A DNA stretch of 64,000 bases from Pantanalinema sp. GBBB05. GTDB lineage: Bacteria > Cyanobacteriota > Cyanobacteriia > Leptolyngbyales > Leptolyngbyaceae. A model generated the notes under the pieces. The model was not told the origin of the DNA. It saw only the letters and a program-made list of their open reading frames with translations, and did no database searches. How positions within the stretch are numbered: the first letter of the stretch is position 1; every line of letters begins with the position of its first letter. The position numbers and the translations under genes are program-made. Where the stretch lies: positions 1 to 64,000 of the forward strand of contig VRZD01000035.1 in assembly GCA_016743235.1 (NCBI GenBank). The letters are read 5' to 3'. This document shows positions 55,451 to 64,000 of the stretch, one piece after another.

Positions 55451-55862
55451 GCGATTTCTCAGCTCAAGTTTAACTTGAATACAGAGTAAGAGTAGCGATC
55501 CCAGATAATTTTCTCTAAATTGAGTTAATTGGTTGCTAAACCCTGTAATCCTTGCTGTATTTGAATCTGACTAATTTAATGAGCTGACCTGTTTTCTACC
55601 TTATGCTTAATTATCAATTGAACCCTGCATAAGTGCTGTGAGCTATCTATGATAGTTTTATTTACATTTTGACTATTGGTAACTCCTTAAAGTTTGCTAA
55701 TAAATGATTTGTTATTACTCAACTTTTTAGGTAAAAAGTTATTAAACTAGCTAAATAATTGACTCCTCTCTATGGTCGTAATTATAGTCAACCTGAAAAT
55801 GTCGCTCTTCCCGAATCCAGTTGGCATCATTTAAGGTGGAAGAAGTTCTGGCAGGTCAGCCT

Positions 55863-56972
55863 ATGCGGAGTTTTACCAGCGATCGTGTGCATCGAACCCT
55901 GTCCGCGATCGCCCTCAGTTGCGTAGCCGTCTCTAGTTCACCTGCGATCGCGGCTAATCCAACTTCTGAAGTCCAACGGTTTGCTGACTGGTGCGATCGC
56001 CGAGCAACCGTATCAGCAGAAACGCAAGCCACTATTAAGTTGCTGCTGGCGATCGCGGGTACGGAAAATTGTCAGGTGGCCGATCAATATCTCGCGACCC
56101 AACCGGTTCTAGTTCTGAATAATAGTCAGCTTGCCGATCTGCGCCCATTAGCTGCCCTGACTCAGCTGCAAGGACTGGCGCTCAGCAGCAATCAAATTAC
56201 AGATCTTGCTCCTTTAGCAAACCTGACTAACCTGACAGAATTGGCGTTAGATGTGAACCGGATTGTTGATCTGAAGCCACTGTCTGGATTGACTAACCTG
56301 CAACTGCTGACTCTGGATACCAATCAAATTAGTGATCTACGTCCGTTAGCTGGGTTAACTAATCTGACCCACCTTGCCCTATACGACAATCAGATTCAGG
56401 ATTTGAGTTCCTTAGCGTCGCTAACGAAACTGAAGAGTCTGCGACTATTTCGTAACCGGATTCAAGACTTGCGTCCCTTGGCAGCGTTAACTCAGTTGGA
56501 ATATTTGTCCCTGCATGAAAACCAAATTACCGATCTAGGTCCTCTAGCGGGACTGACGAACCTCAAAACCCTCTTGCTGTTCGAAAATCGAATTAGGGAT
56601 CTTAGTCCACTGGTCAAGTTGACCCATCTGCAACGGCTGTCATTATTTGAAAATCCGATTACCGATATTCAGCCATTAGCTGGTTTAGTCAATTTATCCG
56701 AATTATCGCTGGGTAATACTAAAGTTGCGGATCTAACCCCGATCGCCACCTTACAGAATCTCACCCACTTAGATCTGTTCAATACATCGGTAAAAGATCT
56801 AAATCCGATCGCGACCTTAAATAATCTAGTGCATCTTGATCTATTTAATACGTCAGTGTCGGATATTAGCCCCTTGACGGCGCTTGACCAACTGAAACAG
56901 CTTGATTTACGCAAAACACCACTTCGACAACAAGCGTGTCCAGTTCAGCCAAGCTCAGTCTGCCGATTTTGA
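55863..56972 (+). CDS. Secreted leucine-rich repeat protein (internalin-type LRRs)
   Basis: About 369 residues: signal peptide (RTLSAIALSCVAVSSSPAIAA), a short N-terminal domain with two Cys (FADWCDRRA, GTENCQVADQYL), then twelve contiguous 22-residue repeats of the form L-x-x-L-x-x-L-x-L-x-x-N-x-I-x-D-L-x-P-L-A. It ends in a Cys-containing tail (RQQACPVQPSSVCRF). The 22-residue SDS22/internalin class gives a right-handed solenoid for protein binding; repeats 9-12 swap N-x-I for N-T-x-V. Probably periplasmic or surface-exposed. I chose ATG 55863 because it directly precedes the signal peptide; TTG 55821 is the alternative. Confidence 0.88.
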   Translation: MRSFTSDRVHRTLSAIALSCVAVSSSPAIAANPTSEVQRFADWCDRRATVSAETQATIKLLLAIAGTENCQVADQYLATQPVLVLNNSQLADLRPLAALTQLQGLALSSNQITDLAPLANLTNLTELALDVNRIVDLKPLSGLTNLQLLTLDTNQISDLRPLAGLTNLTHLALYDNQIQDLSSLASLTKLKSLRLFRNRIQDLRPLAALTQLEYLSLHENQITDLGPLAGLTNLKTLLLFENRIRDLSPLVKLTHLQRLSLFENPITDIQPLAGLVNLSELSLGNTKVADLTPIATLQNLTHLDLFNTSVKDLNPIATLNNLVHLDLFNTSVSDISPLTALDQLKQLDLRKTPLRQQACPVQPSSVCRF

Positions 56973-57068
56973 CGTTGTACTCCCGTTGCCCCTGGTTCAG
57001 TTTTCAGGTGAAATAAGATTTGCAGAGAATTTTATTCAGCACATCCTTATTAGATAGGGTTTGGGGGT

Positions 57069-58304
57069 ATGGATATGGTCAATCATCGCTTATCAGGATT
57101 GCTAGCTACAGGAGTGTGGCTGCTGACGGGTTGTACACAGCCCAACTCCGGGACGACAGGGGTGGCTCCAGAGAGCCCGAATCAGACCACTACAGGTAGC
57201 AATACTGGCACGGCGATCGCGATTGGTATTGGGGTAGCACAGACCAGTAATGTGGCGTTGCTGGGACAGGAGCAAGTGGCAGGAGCGAAACTTGCCGAAA
57301 AATATTTCAATGATCAAGGTGGGATTAACGGCACACCAATTCGTTTAGTGTTTCAAGATACGGCAGGGGATGAGCAAGGCGCGATCAACGCTTTTCAGAC
57401 GTTGATCACTAAAGATAAGGTGGTGGGAATTGTTGGTCCCACTCTATCCCAACAAGCCTTTAGTGCCGATCCGATCGCCGATCGGGCTAAAGTTCCTGTC
57501 TTAGGACCCTCTAATACGGCGAAAGGAATTCCGCAGATTGGGGAGTTTGTGGCGCGGGTATCGGCTCCGGTAGCGGTAGTTGCCCCCAACTCAGTGAAAG
57601 CGGCTCTAAAACTGGATCCTAAGATCAAAAAAGTAGCCGTGTTCTTTGCCCAAAATGACGCATTTAGCAAATCAGAAACCGAAATTTTCCAACAGACGGT
57701 TAAGGATCAAGGGTTGGAGGTCGTAACGGTACAGAAGTTTCAAACGACGGATACCGATTTCCAAACGCAGGTGACAACTGCCCTTAACTTAAAGCCTGAT
57801 CTAGTGATTATTTCGGGATTGGCGGCTGATGGCGGCAACTTGGTCCGGCAACTACGAGAGTTAGGCTACAAAGGCACCATTATCGGTGGCAACGGACTCA
57901 ACACTTCTAACATTTTTTCTGTTTGCAAAGCGTTATGTGATGGCATTTTAATTGCTCAGGCTTATAGCCCTGAACATCCAGGAACCATTAACAAAGCCTT
58001 CCGAGATGCTTATTTTGAGCAGTATAAAAAAGAACCACCTCAATTCAGTGCTCAGGCGTTTGCGGGAGTACAGGTTTTTGTCGAAGCTCTGAAAACCGTT
58101 GATCAGAAAGCCAAGGTGGCTCAGAAACCATTAGGTGATTTGCGGATATCACTCAATCAACAAGTGTTAGCAGGTAACTATAACACTCCGTTAGGAGAAA
58201 TTTCCTTTACGCCGGAAGGTGAGATTGTGCAGAAAGAATTTTATGTAGCGCAGATCAAGATGGAGCCAGATGGTAAGAATGGTAAATTTACCTTTTTGAA
58301 ATAG
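57069..58304 (+). CDS. Branched-chain amino acid/urea-type ABC substrate-binding lipoprotein
   Basis: 411 residues of the LivJ/peripla_BP_6 family. A short signal ends with lipobox WLLTGC, then an S/T/N/G-rich tether. The ligand domain shows NVALLGQEQVAGAKLAEKYFNDQGGINGTPIRLVFQDTAGDEQGAINAFQTLI, VGPTLSQQAFSADPIAD and SGLAADGGNLVRQLRELGY. It would bind amino acids or a related polar solute for a Liv-type importer; no permease or ATPase genes are close. ATG 57069; ATG 57075 is also possible. Confidence 0.9.
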   Translation: MDMVNHRLSGLLATGVWLLTGCTQPNSGTTGVAPESPNQTTTGSNTGTAIAIGIGVAQTSNVALLGQEQVAGAKLAEKYFNDQGGINGTPIRLVFQDTAGDEQGAINAFQTLITKDKVVGIVGPTLSQQAFSADPIADRAKVPVLGPSNTAKGIPQIGEFVARVSAPVAVVAPNSVKAALKLDPKIKKVAVFFAQNDAFSKSETEIFQQTVKDQGLEVVTVQKFQTTDTDFQTQVTTALNLKPDLVIISGLAADGGNLVRQLRELGYKGTIIGGNGLNTSNIFSVCKALCDGILIAQAYSPEHPGTINKAFRDAYFEQYKKEPPQFSAQAFAGVQVFVEALKTVDQKAKVAQKPLGDLRISLNQQVLAGNYNTPLGEISFTPEGEIVQKEFYVAQIKMEPDGKNGKFTFLK

Positions 58305-58629
58305 ATAGTTGGACTGATCTGACGATCGGGAAATTCCCTTGGAGTAGAGTGTTCTGATGGCACAAAATCACAAGGGATTTCCTGAGAGTAAATTAATTAC
58401 GGCAACTACTACTTCACTATTTCTGAAAATGTTGTTTTATAGAGAAAGAGAAGTCTCTTGCAACTAGCTTGGTACTAGCCACTTATTTCTCGAATAAGAG
58501 AAAAATTGTGATAGAACTTAACCTAGTGCAGTGATGTGAGCCACTCTTTCTCAGCGCCCTACCCCGCTTGAAGAATGCCTTTGCGAGTCATCTCTAGTCA
58601 CAGCGCCTCTTGACGACGGAGATTCCAAC
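58305..58629. other. Intergenic region of 325 bases
   Basis: No gene is evident. GAAATTCCCTTG (58330-58341) and CAAGGGATTTC (58371-58381) form an imperfect inverted repeat with a 29-base loop about 25 bases after the binding-protein gene, a possible terminator. The rest is AT-rich with no further signal. Confidence 0.4.
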
Positions 58630-59073
58630 GTGGGTATAGATGTATCAGTTTCCTGCAATAGTCCTTGCCAGCGAGCCACTCAACCACCTTTGATTTTGGT
58701 TGTTGATGATAATGAGGATCATCTCCTTTTAGTGCGCTATGTCTTGGAGTGCCTGGACTATGCCTTTGTCGGTGAAACCGACAGCCAGGCAGCATTGCAA
58801 ATTGCCAAAAGCTGCCATCCGGATTTGATTTTGCTGGATATTATGTTGCCGACGATGAGTGGCATGGAGATTATCCAATGCTTGCAATCGGATCCACTGA
58901 CCCAGCACATTCCAGTCATTGCTGTGACTGCCCTTGCCCGGAAGGAAGACCGGGAACGCATGTTGCAAGCTGGATTCATTGACTACATCAGTAAACCTTA
59001 CATGTTGGATGAATTAGAAACTGTGATCCAGCGCCACTTAAGTCTTGTCACAGCTAGGGATGTTTTAGCCTAA
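58630..59073 (+). CDS. Single-domain response regulator
   Basis: The 147-residue protein has an N-terminal tail of about 18 residues with three Cys, then a receiver domain: ILVVDDNEDHLLLV, acceptor Asp in LILLDIMLPTMSGMEII, VTALAR and the YISKPYMLDEL Lys motif. All key residues are present, so it should be phosphorylated. No output domain; a phosphorelay or contact role is expected. The start is GTG at 58630. The gene ends seven bases before the convergent DUF2294 gene. Confidence 0.9.
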   Translation: MGIDVSVSCNSPCQRATQPPLILVVDDNEDHLLLVRYVLECLDYAFVGETDSQAALQIAKSCHPDLILLDIMLPTMSGMEIIQCLQSDPLTQHIPVIAVTALARKEDRERMLQAGFIDYISKPYMLDELETVIQRHLSLVTARDVLA

Positions 59074-59080
59074 GCCTGAC

Positions 59081-59506
59081 CTACTCGCTGTGATGACCAT
59101 TGGTGGTATGACGATGCTTTGACTTGGGAATTGAATCAGGATTGCGTACCTGAGGAGTTTCAGCTAGTACCGCAATAATCCCTGTCCTACCTGTTGCCAA
59201 AGTCGAGTTAGTCATTATATCCAACACGTCGATACTGAGAATCGATGCGATCGTCTCTTTTAGGTGAGCTTGCATCACAGCGTTTAGGTCAGCTCTTACT
59301 TGCTCTACTAAGGCTCTTTGCCCACCCTGTTGCAAAAGCTGTTCTGGCTGGGTGATGGAGTCTTCAATGATGATCGCTAATTTTTCATCAAATAGTTGAC
59401 ACGTAACCTTACTGGGACGATGCCCCAGGCTGTTGTAATATAAAGCTTGAATTTGCTGAGACAGGCTGCGTTCTAACTGTCCAACACTCAATATCACAGT
59501 ATTCAT
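59081..59506 (-). CDS. DUF2294 domain protein
   Basis: 141 residues matching DUF2294 (Na-translocating-type hypothetical family): LSQQIQALYYNSLGHRPSKVTCQLFDEKLAIIIEDSITQPEQLL, then GQRALVEQVRADLNAVMQAHLKETIASIL and STLATGRTGIIAVL near the end. The C-terminal tail is His/Ser-rich (KHRHTTNGHHSE). No membrane segment. Function unknown; the family is common in bacteria with large two-component repertoires. ATG 59506. Confidence 0.8.
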   Translation of the reverse strand: MNTVILSVGQLERSLSQQIQALYYNSLGHRPSKVTCQLFDEKLAIIIEDSITQPEQLLQQGGQRALVEQVRADLNAVMQAHLKETIASILSIDVLDIMTNSTLATGRTGIIAVLAETPQVRNPDSIPKSKHRHTTNGHHSE

Positions 59507-59742
59507 TACTCAAACCTTAACGTTAACCTGAATTAGAATGATTCATTGTTCAAAGGGACAACTAAGGGATTAGGTTAGGGTATCAATCGCTATTTAGATA
59601 GCAACAATTTACGATGACTAAACGTAGGGTTCAGATCAGATCGCAAAACTCACCTAAATATAGCGAGGATCCCCTGGCTATATAGCTATCTAGAGAAAGA
59701 TTTCTCAGCTAGAATTTTCTGCCGCCGAGTGAGGCACTTGGC

Positions 59743-60816
59743 TTATAGCCGGAAAATATCGGCAAATACGGCATTAGACTTAATAAGCCGCCGTGGATCA
59801 GGTGAGTCATAAACAACCATTAACGCGTCGTCATAGCCTAAACAGGAAACTAAGACTAATCCTTCTGCATGGTCACTACCGATCGTGAATGGTAAATCAA
59901 ATAAAAGCTTTAGATCCCCCGAGTCAATACTAGATAAGGTATCACTAGAGCGATCGAGGGCATGTTTCAGCCGGAAGACTTGCATGGCTCCCTCGAGTGC
60001 CATGGTTGGACCTGCCAGAATAATCAAGTCTTTGCCTTGAATACAAACTTCTCGTACCCCCAAACCATTTAAATTGACGAAATGCTTTTGATAACGCTGT
60101 TTATGTTTACCAATTTTCTTCAGTCCGAGTACCCCAGGTTCGACTTCTTTGACCGCAATTTCGAGGATAACTGCCCAGCCGCGTAGCACCGGACCTCGTA
60201 ACCCTAAGAAAATGTGGTCACCATGAACGGCTAATCCTTCGATATCTAACCCATTTTCCTTACTGGGGATCGGATTTTTCAGCCACATCCCTAAGTGCGG
60301 ATCATCCTTCAGGGCGTCTGTCAGGACGTTGCCGTCTTCAGTGGATTGCAATTGTGCCGCCGTTAATTGTCTGGCTTCTGATTTGGGATGAGAACATTGC
60401 TTTTGTAGCTTGCCATCTATCACTGGAATGCGAGCAAGAATCGCACGGTTGAGTTCCGTGCCAACCTTGGCTAGGCGCTCAATATCCTTTTGGACATCTT
60501 TGCCTTTAACTTTTTGGCGTTTTGGACTATGTGATCCGGTAAACCAGAGATAGGAATCGTCATAACTTAATCCCTCTACATCAATTTCCGTATCTGGCTC
60601 TCGTAGGTCAACAAAATCATTAATTTTAAAGGGTTGATGATGACCAAAAATATATGGTTCTACTGCCGATAAGCGCTCGATCGTATTCACTTCATCTGAG
60701 CCTAGCCAGAGGCTACGATCTGGCGTCATCGTAATTGCCGACAGCTCTTTCAGTAACTGTTCTGCTCCCTGCTCAAATTGTAGTAATACTCGACTGAGTA
60801 AGAATGGATAGGGCAT
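59743..60816 (-). CDS. DUF3616 domain protein
   Basis: The 357-residue protein has a beta-propeller-like arrangement typical of DUF3616: LSAITMTPDRSLWLGSDEVNTIERL, DVEGLSYDDSYLWFTGSHSPKRQK, NGLDIEGLAVHGDHIFLGLRGPVLRGWAVILEI and GSDHAEGLVLVSC. The repeated D-x-E-G-L-x motif marks propeller blades that may bind metal or act as an esterase-like scaffold. No signal peptide. Function unknown. ATG 60816. It lies 89 bases after the large repeat protein gene on the same strand. Confidence 0.85.
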   Translation of the reverse strand: MPYPFLLSRVLLQFEQGAEQLLKELSAITMTPDRSLWLGSDEVNTIERLSAVEPYIFGHHQPFKINDFVDLREPDTEIDVEGLSYDDSYLWFTGSHSPKRQKVKGKDVQKDIERLAKVGTELNRAILARIPVIDGKLQKQCSHPKSEARQLTAAQLQSTEDGNVLTDALKDDPHLGMWLKNPIPSKENGLDIEGLAVHGDHIFLGLRGPVLRGWAVILEIAVKEVEPGVLGLKKIGKHKQRYQKHFVNLNGLGVREVCIQGKDLIILAGPTMALEGAMQVFRLKHALDRSSDTLSSIDSGDLKLLFDLPFTIGSDHAEGLVLVSCLGYDDALMVVYDSPDPRRLIKSNAVFADIFRL

Positions 60817-60905
60817 GGCGACGCCAATAATAAAGGACTGAGTAAATCAACTCTTGAAATAAGAGCATTTTACTCAGTCCGCTACTTCTGTTGTGTAATC
60901 AGGAA

Positions 60906-63900
60906 TTAACTACCGACGGCTAATCCACCTGCGATCGCCGCGGCTGTAGCTGAAGTTAGTGCTGTGGCAAATAACCACCACGAAGCTGTTGCGGCGGCTT
61001 TCCGGGTTTCTTCTGCCTGCTCCTGAACTTGATGCTTCAGGTCATCTAGGCGACGTTGGACTTGCTGTTGTACCCGTTCAGCTCGATGCAAGACACTATT
61101 CCGGACTCGTTCGACCTGGTAAATAATATGTTCAGCGTCTGCTTCCGAAATATCTTCCCGCGAACTGAGGAGCGCGATCAGAGTGCCACGATCGAATTGC
61201 GATAGCCGATCTCGTAGGGCATCAAATCCAGCCTCTGGATCATCAAATAAGGTCCGTAAATCCCGCTTGATGCCGTCATAGTTCAACTCTGGGCGCTCTA
61301 AGGAGTTGAGATAGTGGCGAATTCTGGCTGTGATTGAATCAATCACCGATTGGATTTGTTGTTGTACAGCCCGTACTTGATCGAGAGCTTGATCGCGAAC
61401 TGATAACACTTGATCGACAATTTGATTCGCTTCCGCTTCCGTCATGTCCTTACGTTGGGAGAGTAGCGCCACGATGGTCGAGCGATCAACGTGTGCCAAG
61501 CGATCGGTTAACCGCTCCATACCTAACCGAGGATCATTCAGCAATACCTGGAAGTCCCGCTTAATCCCTTCTGGATTCAATTCATCCTTACCAGTGTTGC
61601 GTAAGTAATCTTCCAGCGTGGTTTTGAAATCATTCAGTTGCGTTTGGGTTCGGACTGCCAAGCGCCGGGGAGCTTGAATGATCTGCTGGATTGTATTCTG
61701 GACTTGATCAACAATCTGATTCGCTTCGGCTTCGGTCATATCTTGACGTTGGCTGAGCAGTTGTACCAGACTTTCTCGATCGAGTTGACTCAGGCGATCG
61801 CGGAGTGCCAGTGTTCCAGTTTTAGGATCTTCTAGGAGCAGTTTCAGATCCCGTTGAATGCCCTCTGGATTGAGTTCAGCCCGACCTGTATTGCGCAGGT
61901 AATCGGTGATGGTATGCGTCAACTTGTCATATTGATGGCTGACTGTGGCTGCCACCGCTTGGGGCGTGTGAATGACCTGATTCCAGTTGGTTTCCACTTG
62001 GTCAATGATGGAATTCACTTCCGCTGCGCTTAAGTCCTGCCGCTGGCTTAACAGTTGTACCAATGTATCGCGATCGAAGTGGGAGAGTCGTGCCCGAACA
62101 TCATGGATCCCAGCCTGAGGATCGGCGATCAGCGTTTTGAAATCTCGCTTGATTCCCTCGGGATTCAACTCTGCTTTGCCAGTATTCCGCAAGTAGTCTT
62201 CTACCCGTTGCCACTGATTGGTGACGCGTGTTTTAACTCCTTGTTGAAGGCTTTCTGACTCTGCCAGAGTTAGATTGAATATCCGTTCTAGTTCAGTAGC
62301 GACTTGCTCTACTTCTAGAGGAGTTAGATCACCACGTTGATTAAGTAGCCCTGATAGTGTGCCTCGACCATAGGGTAAGAACCGCTCCCGCAGTCGAGTA
62401 GCATCCACATCGGAGTCTTCCAAAATGGGTTTAAACTCTTGGGTTAAGGTGGCAGAGTTTAACAAGGTTGTGCTGGGTGTACTCCGAAGAAAGCGTTCAA
62501 TTTGTACCTGCAATGCCCGGACTTTTACCCGTTCTTCCTGACCTGTGACTTCTTTCAAAACATCCCGTCGCACTGCTTCCAGTTCCCGCGAGATGGTATG
62601 CATTTCATCCTGTGTAAATACCCCTCGTGATTGCAGCAATTGCTCAAACTCGGAGCGATTAAGTTGTTCCAATTCCTGCCGGACTAGGGTAGCGTTGGCA
62701 CTGGGATCGTAGAGTACTTGAGGAAAATCTCGGCGAATCGTCTCCGGCGTCATTTGCCAGGAATAGGTGTTCAGCAAGTAGTTTTCCACATCGGCGCGAA
62801 TCACGCTAGGAGGGGTGTTAACAGGCTGACTACTTGTGGCGATCGTCACTACCTTATCGGTTTTTTCAGTGACTTGATCTCGCGCCGACTTTAATTGACT
62901 CAGAATGCGATCGACATCTAAATCAGTTAGATCAAGCCGACCCAAAACTACTCCCATCAAGCCATTTAGCATTTGGGTGAAGCCGCTGGGATTATTGTCT
63001 TGCTGCCGCTGTTGGCGTAGTTCAGCTAGCAATTGATCCAAGCGTTGTTCCATTCCTCCTGCAAACAACTGCCCGGGATTAGCGGATTTAAGATAGTCCA
63101 CTAGTTCTCGCATCGGATCAGGCTTGTTTGCTTTGCGCAGGGTCTGCTTCCAAGCATCTTCGAGTTGATCTGCAATCCGGTTGACTTCACGTTTCGATAG
63201 ATCGGTACGGCTACTAACCATATCTACGATCGCCGCTCGATCAATCTTCCGCAAACTTTCTGGATCGGCAACTTTCATCAACTCCGGATCATTCAGCAGG
63301 GTTTCAAATTCTTGCCGAATCCGGTTCATATCCAACTCAGCCGGACGGAGCTTTGCTAGATAATCTTCTACATTCTCTCGTAGCGTTTCCGGGTCAATTC
63401 CTGCGGTGAGTTCCCGTCGGACTGCCACGGCGGCAGCTTCTGCGGTAGAAATGATTTGATCTCTAGCTACCTTAGCCCCAAAGGCAGCGGAAGCCGTACC
63501 CACGATCGATTGAAAGCCAGATACTGCCGCATTAACGACTGAACCAATCAAGGAACCAACGGTTGTCGAACTGATCCAAACGAGCAAACAAAAATAAGTG
63601 CCCCAGATGACTAAGCCAACAATGCCACCGAGGACAACATTATTGATTAGGCTTAACTTCACAGCCAATAAGCAAGCTGCAAATAAGGCAATGCTGACTG
63701 TGACTAAAGTCCAAATTCCGATCGCAGTGCCAATCTTGCGAATCCCACTGCCGTCACTAGAATCATCAGAGTCTGACTTTGCCCCTAAATAGGAGATTCC
63801 CGCCGCAACTGACAGATTAGTGAGTAGCAGTTGAAAGCCGAACGCTAGCACTAACCCTGCAACTAATGCCACGAAAAAGCGTGGTCCTGAAAAAAATAAT

Positions 63901-63998
63901 GCTGCTTGCTCAGGCGTTTCAAAGCCTTGAACAACAGCTTGTGCTATCCATAAATGTGGATCTGCTAGACCCCCTAGCATGTTTCCGTTCTGAAGCAT
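60906..63998 (-). CDS. Large membrane-anchored protein with eight tandem helical repeats
   Basis: 1030 residues as seen. The N-terminal third carries three to four hydrophobic segments (about 35-65, 95-145), and the C-terminus has another anchor (about 1005-1030, A/T/G-rich). Between them are about eight repeats of roughly 80 residues. Each has the order Y-L-(R/N)-x-x-(P/A)-E-L, an I-(K/R)-R-D-F segment, L-x-D-P, a L-x-(Q/H)-(F/L)-D-R block, L-L-S-Q-R-x-D-(M/L)-(T/S)-E-A-E-(A/V)-N-x-I-(V/I)-D-Q-V, and a linker helix. The last four are the most alike. No catalytic motif. The first codon lies two bases from the window end, so the true start may lie outside. Function unknown. Confidence 0.82.
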   Translation of the reverse strand: MLQNGNMLGGLADPHLWIAQAVVQGFETPEQAALFFSGPRFFVALVAGLVLAFGFQLLLTNLSVAAGISYLGAKSDSDDSSDGSGIRKIGTAIGIWTLVTVSIALFAACLLAVKLSLINNVVLGGIVGLVIWGTYFCLLVWISSTTVGSLIGSVVNAAVSGFQSIVGTASAAFGAKVARDQIISTAEAAAVAVRRELTAGIDPETLRENVEDYLAKLRPAELDMNRIRQEFETLLNDPELMKVADPESLRKIDRAAIVDMVSSRTDLSKREVNRIADQLEDAWKQTLRKANKPDPMRELVDYLKSANPGQLFAGGMEQRLDQLLAELRQQRQQDNNPSGFTQMLNGLMGVVLGRLDLTDLDVDRILSQLKSARDQVTEKTDKVVTIATSSQPVNTPPSVIRADVENYLLNTYSWQMTPETIRRDFPQVLYDPSANATLVRQELEQLNRSEFEQLLQSRGVFTQDEMHTISRELEAVRRDVLKEVTGQEERVKVRALQVQIERFLRSTPSTTLLNSATLTQEFKPILEDSDVDATRLRERFLPYGRGTLSGLLNQRGDLTPLEVEQVATELERIFNLTLAESESLQQGVKTRVTNQWQRVEDYLRNTGKAELNPEGIKRDFKTLIADPQAGIHDVRARLSHFDRDTLVQLLSQRQDLSAAEVNSIIDQVETNWNQVIHTPQAVAATVSHQYDKLTHTITDYLRNTGRAELNPEGIQRDLKLLLEDPKTGTLALRDRLSQLDRESLVQLLSQRQDMTEAEANQIVDQVQNTIQQIIQAPRRLAVRTQTQLNDFKTTLEDYLRNTGKDELNPEGIKRDFQVLLNDPRLGMERLTDRLAHVDRSTIVALLSQRKDMTEAEANQIVDQVLSVRDQALDQVRAVQQQIQSVIDSITARIRHYLNSLERPELNYDGIKRDLRTLFDDPEAGFDALRDRLSQFDRGTLIALLSSREDISEADAEHIIYQVERVRNSVLHRAERVQQQVQRRLDDLKHQVQEQAEETRKAAATASWWLFATALTSATAAAIAGGLAVGS

Positions 63999-64000
63999 GG

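Larger units (their letters stand above)
55130..55862. promoter_or_regulatory. Long divergent regulatory region between nrtA and the LRR gene
   Basis: About 730 AT-rich bases without a gene. It contains an NtcA-type box (55312-55325), a 24-bp perfect palindrome (55427-55450) and a copy of half of that palindrome (55645-55655). An 8-bp hairpin AACTTTTT-AGGT-AAAAAGTT lies at 55721-55740. No tRNA or transposon remnant is seen. Confidence 0.6.

Noticed and set aside
60906..63998. Nucleotide tandem repeats as a mobile or CRISPR-like array
   Set aside because: The repeats are protein-coding, in frame and diverged at the DNA level.

Overview
The window reads as cyanobacterial chromosome. The HIP1 octamer GCGATCGC and its GCGATCG/CGATCGC shoulders recur throughout. 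Typical cyanobacterial genes include an NrtABCD nitrate transporter with a fused NrtC, TIGR02587/TIGR02588 membrane proteins, a PDGLE-type cobalt/nickel transporter, large hybrid histidine kinases and TPR, WD40 and LRR repeat proteins. Genus cannot be fixed from sequence alone; gene content and multi-sensor kinases suggest a filamentous or complex unicellular form.

Layout. 0-5 kb: a TPR/glycosyltransferase-9-like protein, a REC-GGDEF protein with both active sites eroded, and an AEC-type permease. 5.2-10.7 kb: a compact signalling module of CACHE-GAF-PAS hybrid kinase, overlapping GAF-adenylate cyclase and single-domain response regulator. 10.7-17 kb: M20 amidohydrolase, a GNAT protein with an internal membrane hairpin, TPR protein, a small conserved hypothetical plus glutathione S-transferase pair, and an M23 peptidase. 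17-25 kb: a SyrD/PvdE-type ABC exporter, a double-unit M16 peptidase and a cbiM-PDGLE-cbiQ-cbiO metal uptake operon. 25-29.8 kb: rplS, tRNA-Trp, two GT-C-like membrane glycosyltransferases and a WD40 protein. 29.8-36 kb: a B12-binding radical SAM protein, a DEDDh exonuclease-ATPase fusion of unknown role and a PaaK-like ligase. 36-43 kb: a J-domain protein, small hypotheticals, a degenerate PEP-mutase/nucleotidyltransferase fusion, tandem sulfate-binding proteins, leuD and a phosphoribosyltransferase. 43-50 kb: another hybrid kinase, the TIGR02587/TIGR02588 pair, a Cys-less rhodanese and a glutathione-reductase-like flavoprotein. 50-55 kb: nrtABCD on the minus strand, with an NtcA-type box upstream. 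55-64 kb: a 12-repeat LRR protein, a Liv-type binding protein, a response regulator, DUF2294 and DUF3616 proteins, and a large membrane protein with eight tandem approximately 80-residue repeats.

Nutrient uptake dominates: nitrate, a second Liv-type solute, sulfate (binding proteins only) and Ni/Co. Signalling comes second, with two hybrid kinases, a cyclase, two stand-alone receivers and a dead REC-GGDEF. Several proteins keep a fold but have lost catalytic residues: REC-GGDEF, the second receiver of the first kinase, PEP mutase/nucleotidyltransferase, rhodanese and the second M16 unit. The best candidate for an undescribed system is the exonuclease-ATPase fusion at 31.5-34.1 kb, with a 16-bp perfect palindrome in its upstream region.
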